NCBI GenBank assembly: GCA_964589785.1
Contig: CAZPUQ010000002.1
Coordinates: 62,001 to 126,000, forward strand
Reading direction: 5' to 3'
DNA length: 64,000 nucleotides
Source: JAGVSR01 sp964589785
GTDB taxonomy: Bacteria; Pseudomonadota; Alphaproteobacteria; Rhizobiales; Hyphomicrobiaceae
Shown: positions 59,964 to 64,000 of the stretch, piece after piece
How positions within the stretch are numbered: position 1 is the stretch's first letter
Layout: each line of letters opens with the position of its first letter
Notes under the pieces: generated by a model
What the model was told of the DNA's origin: nothing
Databases searched by the model: none
What the model saw: the letters and a program-made list of their open reading frames with translations, nothing else
Position numbers and translations under genes: made by a program

Positions 59964-60059
59964 GAGGCTGGCATTGGTCATGACATTGGGGCGGCCCGTG
60001 CTGCCTACGACAAGGGCGCGGAGCTGCAATCAAACGGCCAAGTTTAGGGATGGTGGGTC

Positions 60060-60662
60060 ATGGCAACGCTGAGAAGCTCGGCCAGCTGGAAGAGATCGCG
60101 GGAGCGCAGGCGGGCGCGGGCGGCCCCTGCTCCTGAGCTGCATCCTCCGGGGTTTTCGGGCGGGAAGCCGCAGCTTCAGGGCTACAGGATCGAGCCGCGC
60201 AGCGATGTCGAGCGCCGTTTTTTGCACGAGGTGACGAAAGCGCAAGTGCTGGGAGAGGCACGCGGTATGCCCGATGTCATGCGCAGTGACTGGGACCGGG
60301 TGAAACTGGCGGAAGCACGCTGGGTGAAAGGGGTCATCGAAAAGCGCCCTGTGAAGATTGCTTCGATCGACAGATTGCGGTCTGCAAAGCCGGAATTTCA
60401 GGCTGCGGTGCGCTATGTGGGGCGGGCTGACAAGCGCCTGGAAGCCGACGCCATACGCGCCAGGGCCGAGGGGGAACGTGCCAGCGCCGACCCCGACACC
60501 CCCCCTCCTCCTTCTTCCGGGGACTCTTTGCAGCGGGATGGAGAGGATCGGAAGGAAAGCGCGTTTATGGCCGGGCTCAGGGCACGGGCTAAGGAACTGG
60601 CGCAGCGGGATGACGCGCAGCCGTCTTGGGGCATAGAGCGCGACCGCAAACGCGAGCGCTGA
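60060..60662 (+). CDS. Basic protein of unknown function
   Basis: 200 residues. Arg/Ala-rich N-terminus (SASWKRSRERRRARAAPAP), a middle segment (YRIEPRSDVERRFLHEVTKA) and a charged C-terminus with a proline run (DTPPPPSSGD). Likely nucleic-acid binding by charge; no domain recognised. Converges with the dnaB gene (one base apart). Confidence 0.5.
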   Translation: MATLRSSASWKRSRERRRARAAPAPELHPPGFSGGKPQLQGYRIEPRSDVERRFLHEVTKAQVLGEARGMPDVMRSDWDRVKLAEARWVKGVIEKRPVKIASIDRLRSAKPEFQAAVRYVGRADKRLEADAIRARAEGERASADPDTPPPPSSGDSLQRDGEDRKESAFMAGLRARAKELAQRDDAQPSWGIERDRKRER

Positions 60663-62120
60663 TCAAAGATCGCCCATATCGGTGAAGCGCGTGAAAGCGG
60701 GTTCGAAGTTGAGCTTGATGGTACCGATTGGGCCGTGGCGCTGTTTGGCGATGATGGCTTCGGCGATGTTGGCGACCGCTTCGATAGCCTGCTGCCATTT
60801 GAGGTGATCGTCGGTGCCGGGCTGTGGTTCGGTGCGGGCGAGATAGTATTCCTCGCGGTAGACGCAGATGACGACATCGGCGTCTTGCTCAATGGAGCCT
60901 GATTCCCTGAGATCGGACAGCAGTGGGCGCTTATCTTCGCGCATTTCGGGTGCGCGGGACAGCTGCGACAGGGCGAGAATGGGAACGTCCAGGTCTTTGG
61001 CGATTTGCTTGAGGCCGCGGGTGATTTCGGACACTTCGGCCGTGCGGTTATCGGTGTTGCGGCGGGATGGCGAGTGCATCAGCTGAAGATAGTCGATGAC
61101 GATCAGATGCAGGCCGTGGGTGCGTTTGAGGCGGCGGGCGCGGCTTCTGAGGGTTGCCAGCGAAAGCGTACCGCTTTGATCGATGAAAAGCGGCAATCGG
61201 TTGTTGGATTGGGCGGCATCGATGCAGGCTTTGAGGGCTGTTTGGTCGATCGCCCCTCTACGAATGGCATCGCTCGGTAGTTTGGCCTGGTCGGCCAGGA
61301 TGCGGGTGGTCAGCTGATCGCCGGACATTTCGAGCGAGAAGAACGCGACGATACCCCCCTGCTCGCCCGCAGTTTCGAGGCGTGCGCGGGCGGCGTTGTA
61401 AGCGATGTTGAGGGCGAGAGAGGTTTTGCCCATCGAGGGACGGCCGGCGAGAATGATGAGATCGGAGGCTTGCAGGCCGCCGAGCTTGCGGTCGATGGAG
61501 GGAAGCCCGGTCGTGATGCCGGTTATTCTGCCCGATGATGTGATGGCGCGTTCCGCCTGCCCGAGGGCGGAGAGCGAAAAGTGCGAGAACGGTTTCAGGC
61601 CGTGGCTATCGGAGCCGGTTTCTGCCAGCGCATAGAGGCGCTGCTCGGCGTCTTCGATGATCTGTGCGGGGGTGGCGTCGATATCCTGGCCGCGCGCGGC
61701 CAGAGCCATGTCGTCAGCGATATCGAGCAGGCAGCGCTGCTGGTGGCTGGCGCGTATGGTCTTTGCATAGTCTTCGGTGTTGATCAGAGAGATGATATTG
61801 GCGGCCAGGTCAGCGAGATAGGCTGCTCCGCCGAGATGTTCGAGGTCGGGATCGGCCTGGAAGAAGGATTTCAGCGTGATGGGCGACGCGTTCTGGCCCT
61901 TGTGCAGGTAATTGCAAATGGCGTCGAAGATGCGGCCGTGAACGGGCACATAAAAATGCTCGGGGCTCAGGATGTCGGCGATGCGATCGTAGGCGTTGTT
62001 ATCGACTAGAAGTGCGCCAAGAAGCCCCTGCTCCGCTTCGATATTGTGGGGGAGCGGCAACAAGGGAACGGTGGTGAGGTCCTGATTTTGCAATCGGGCT
62101 GAGGATATAACACGCGACAT
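60663..62120 (-). CDS. dnaB: Replicative DNA helicase, DnaB family
   Basis: 485 residues from ATG 62120. N-terminal domain (IEAEQGLLGALLVDNNAYDR), Walker A GRPSMGKTSLAL, and RecA-like core (VIDYLQLMHSP, LSQLSRAPEMREDKRPLLSD, ESGSIEQDADVVICVYREEY). The chromosomal host copy is presumably elsewhere; element-borne DnaB copies are common in plasmids and ICEs with their own initiator. It lies beside the iteron block and the RepA-like gene, forming a replication module. No strong ribosome site precedes the ATG. Confidence 0.9.
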   Translation of the reverse strand: MSRVISSARLQNQDLTTVPLLPLPHNIEAEQGLLGALLVDNNAYDRIADILSPEHFYVPVHGRIFDAICNYLHKGQNASPITLKSFFQADPDLEHLGGAAYLADLAANIISLINTEDYAKTIRASHQQRCLLDIADDMALAARGQDIDATPAQIIEDAEQRLYALAETGSDSHGLKPFSHFSLSALGQAERAITSSGRITGITTGLPSIDRKLGGLQASDLIILAGRPSMGKTSLALNIAYNAARARLETAGEQGGIVAFFSLEMSGDQLTTRILADQAKLPSDAIRRGAIDQTALKACIDAAQSNNRLPLFIDQSGTLSLATLRSRARRLKRTHGLHLIVIDYLQLMHSPSRRNTDNRTAEVSEITRGLKQIAKDLDVPILALSQLSRAPEMREDKRPLLSDLRESGSIEQDADVVICVYREEYYLARTEPQPGTDDHLKWQQAIEAVANIAEAIIAKQRHGPIGTIKLNFEPAFTRFTDMGDL

Positions 62121-62355
62121 GAATAATAGAATATCAGATTCTTCGAAAACAGAATTTAAAAAGCGCGCAAAAAAATGCAGCATGTTCTTGTAGATAAAAT
62201 TTGAGACATAACCACCCTGTCAGCAAATACCGAAAGAAACCCCGCGAGATTCATTGCGGCACAGGGAAAGAAAAAGGGATAAATATAAGGAAAAGAATAG
62301 GCGGCCTCGAATCCGGCGCGACTCCGTTGGAAAGCGCGGTGTTTCGGGAATGGCA
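62121..62355. other. AT-rich stretch beside the iterons, possible unwinding region
   Basis: Contains A-rich runs and TAGATAAAAT-like sequence between the dnaB start and the first iteron. In iteron replicons an AT-rich duplex-unwinding element usually flanks the repeats. A DnaA box was not recognised with confidence. Confidence 0.45.
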
Positions 62356-62940
62356 TTGCAGCGTCTACCTCTCACTCAGGAGGGTATTGCAGCTTCCACC
62401 TTCTATGTTGACGGCCCGCGTTGGCTTGAAAAGTCAGCTATTGCAGCGTCTACCTTCCATGTTCGGGGGCCAATGCAGCGTCTACCTACTGACTTGACAG
62501 GGGGGATTAGAGAGGAGCGGAAGGTCAATTTCGGGCTTTGCAGCCTTTACCTACCAACCATTGCAGCTTCTACCGCCCTATTTGGGCGGGGGAAATACAG
62601 CCTCCGCCTACCATCTTAAGGGGCGGTTAGCGCTCTAATGCAGCGTCCACCTACCACCGCGGAACGCAGGAAAAAGGCTGTGGTATTTTGAAACCGCGTT
62701 TTTGGCGGTTTTCTAAGGGCGGAGAGAGTATTGCATCGTGCGCCTACCATGTGCCGGAGATCGCAGGATTTCAATTTGACCGAGAGATTCGGGTCCGGGG
62801 TGAGTGGTAAAAAAGCGCACTTGGAAGGGTATTGCAGCCAGCGCCTACAATGTCGGTCAAGGCAAAAGTGGCGATATTGCATGATCTACCTACCATGGTA
62901 GGCCGTGGGTTTGGGGTTGATTGCAGCATCCGCCTACCAT
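62356..62940 (+). repeat. Twelve iterons of a replication origin
   Basis: Same-orientation copies of about 20 bp with consensus TTGCAGCRTCYRCCTACCAT start at 62356, 62387, 62441, 62473, 62538, 62561, 62596, 62638, 62731, 62832, 62877 and 62921. Several are exact over TTGCAGCGTCTACCT. Spacing varies from 23 to 101 bases. They lie between dnaB and the RepA-like gene and are the likely RepA binding sites (oriV). Confidence 0.8.
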
Positions 62941-62961
62941 TGTAACCGGCAGGGAACAGAA

Positions 62962-64000
62962 TCAATTCTGGGCCAACTTGGTGCGGGCGTCACGCACGCG
63001 CGCGTTGGCCGCCTTCATTTCGGAGACAAAGTTGGAATGTGGGGTGAGGGTGTAGAGAACATCTGTGATGGCGCGGCCGGAATTGCGCTTGTTGGATTCA
63101 TGGAAATAGAGCACCTCATGCTGGACGAGCTCGGCCAGGGCCCGTTCGAGGGTCTGGATGTTGGAGGATGTCCGGTTGTGGTGCAGGAGGCCACTGTCGC
63201 GGGATATGGTGGAAAACAGGATCTGGTACGGCGTGGTGATCGAGGCATTTGTGTATTCGTGGCTGAGGCGCTTGTGCAGCCAGCGGGCCATCGGTGAGGA
63301 AAGCTGCATTAGGATGCGGTAATTGAACTGGCGGTAGCTGAGATTGTTGATGGCATGGCTCAGAAGCGCCGGCAGGCGGGCGGTCCACATGGCGTCCGGG
63401 TCTTCAAGCCAGTCGGAGCGCTTGACGCGCGTCATATCGTTGAGGATGGGCGCAGTATAGGCGGTTTTCCGGTTCCCCTGCCCTTCGATTTCAACCTCGA
63501 GGACGGTTCTGGTGAGGATTTCGAGCGATTGCTTGATCTCCTGGATCGAGCGGGTCTTACCGCGGGCTTTGAGCTCTTTGCGGATCATGTTGAGGGAGAA
63601 ACGTACCCAGCTTTCCTTGTTGGTGACGTCGTGCAGGCCGTAATGCTGATCGGAGAAGATTTTCTTGATGATCTCCTCGACCAGCTCTTCGTCGGCGCTT
63701 GGGAAGAAGTCCTGGCGGCCGTGCTCGGTTTCAATGCTGGCCGGCTGCAGCGACATGGTGCATTTGAAAGTTGGATTGTCGGCTTTCGGTGCCGGATGAT
63801 AGTGAAAATCGTGCTTATGGACGGGCAGCCGCCCGTTGTCGTCGCGCAGCATATTCTGGGCGCGAGCGCTGACCGAATATTTGGGGATCGCATCCCAGAG
63901 CTCTATGGAATTCGACAGATCGCGGGGGTTGCCAAAGAACGTGGCGAAGAGGTCGTATTGGGGACTTCTATCGGGGGAAGGAAGAACTCTCTTATTGGGG
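62962..64000 (-). CDS. RepA-like plasmid replication initiator (partial, runs off the right edge)
   Basis: The frame is open from the stop at 62962 to the window edge. Visible residues include DLFATFFGNPRDLSNSIELW, DAIPKYSVSARAQNMLRDDN, VRFSLNMIRKELKARGKTRS and SYRQFNYRILMQLSSPMARW. The domain order, a helical DNA-binding part followed by a winged-helix-like region, is that of RepA_C-type initiators of iteron plasmids. ATG 63852 is an internal methionine, not the start. Its own start lies beyond 64000. Adjacent iterons support the role. Confidence 0.7.
   Translation of the reverse strand, partial: PNKRVLPSPDRSPQYDLFATFFGNPRDLSNSIELWDAIPKYSVSARAQNMLRDDNGRLPVHKHDFHYHPAPKADNPTFKCTMSLQPASIETEHGRQDFFPSADEELVEEIIKKIFSDQHYGLHDVTNKESWVRFSLNMIRKELKARGKTRSIQEIKQSLEILTRTVLEVEIEGQGNRKTAYTAPILNDMTRVKRSDWLEDPDAMWTARLPALLSHAINNLSYRQFNYRILMQLSSPMARWLHKRLSHEYTNASITTPYQILFSTISRDSGLLHHNRTSSNIQTLERALAELVQHEVLYFHESNKRNSGRAITDVLYTLTPHSNFVSEMKAANARVRDARTKLAQN

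Noticed and set aside
62356..62940. CRISPR array
   Set aside because: Repeats are about 20 bp, degenerate and unevenly spaced (23-101 bases); beside repA and dnaB they are iterons.

Overview
The window looks like a chromosome segment of an alphaproteobacterium, probably of the Hyphomicrobiales. This rests on high GC, FixK/FNR-type boxes (TTGAY-N4-RTCAA), a phasin, a PmtA-like methyltransferase, an AMP-ligase/PlsC fusion and a Pat-like acyl-CoA synthetase/acetyltransferase. No rRNA or tRNA gene and no CRISPR array was seen, so the assignment is an inference.

Left part (1-40.6 kb): a stress, energy and membrane-homeostasis region. It holds four universal stress protein genes (three with tandem domains), an NAD(P)-dependent alcohol dehydrogenase, a phasin, an NfeD protease/slipin pair, a LysR regulator, a Crp/Fnr regulator without an N-terminal cysteine cluster, TerC, a beta-carbonic anhydrase, a DUF1576 membrane protein, a methyltransferase, an M50 protease with CBS domains, an eight-gene Mrp/Mnh-like antiporter operon (21.8-28.8 kb), two AMP-forming ligases, the Pat-like protein and a baeRF-type protein. 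Six intergenic FNR/FixK-like palindromes lie in front of several of these genes, which suggests one oxygen- or redox-responsive regulon, possibly controlled by the Crp/Fnr gene at 14383. The same stretch carries decayed gene copies: a Pat-like N-terminus at 1805, an MFS transporter at 10380, an IS3 transposase tail at 18801, a calcium exchanger/DUF4010 pair at 21480, and a serine recombinase tail at 37817. Repeated duplication and deletion is likely.

Junction (about 40.6 kb): a P-type ATPase gene breaks off after its first roughly 75 codons and continues into unrelated sequence. This looks like the left edge of an integrated element or a deletion scar.

Right part (40.6-64 kb): an accessory element of plasmid or ICE character. 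It begins with a promoter-like sequence and a run of seven hairpins ending in a terminator-like stem, followed by a small exported protein and a 700-residue exported tail-fibre/PilV-like protein. Then come two Fic-family proteins (one with its own inhibitory motif, one paired with an HTH partner as in mobile mystery A/B), an SRAP-domain protein with an unusual N-terminal extension, an IetA/IetS-like ATPase-protease pair, a TumE/TumA-like toxin-antitoxin remnant, several very small overlapping genes, a UvrD-type helicase, a DnaB-type helicase, twelve iterons, and a RepA-like initiator that runs off the right edge. The helicase, iteron and initiator block is the replication module; the Fic, SRAP, IetAS and HTH genes form a defence/addiction cluster.
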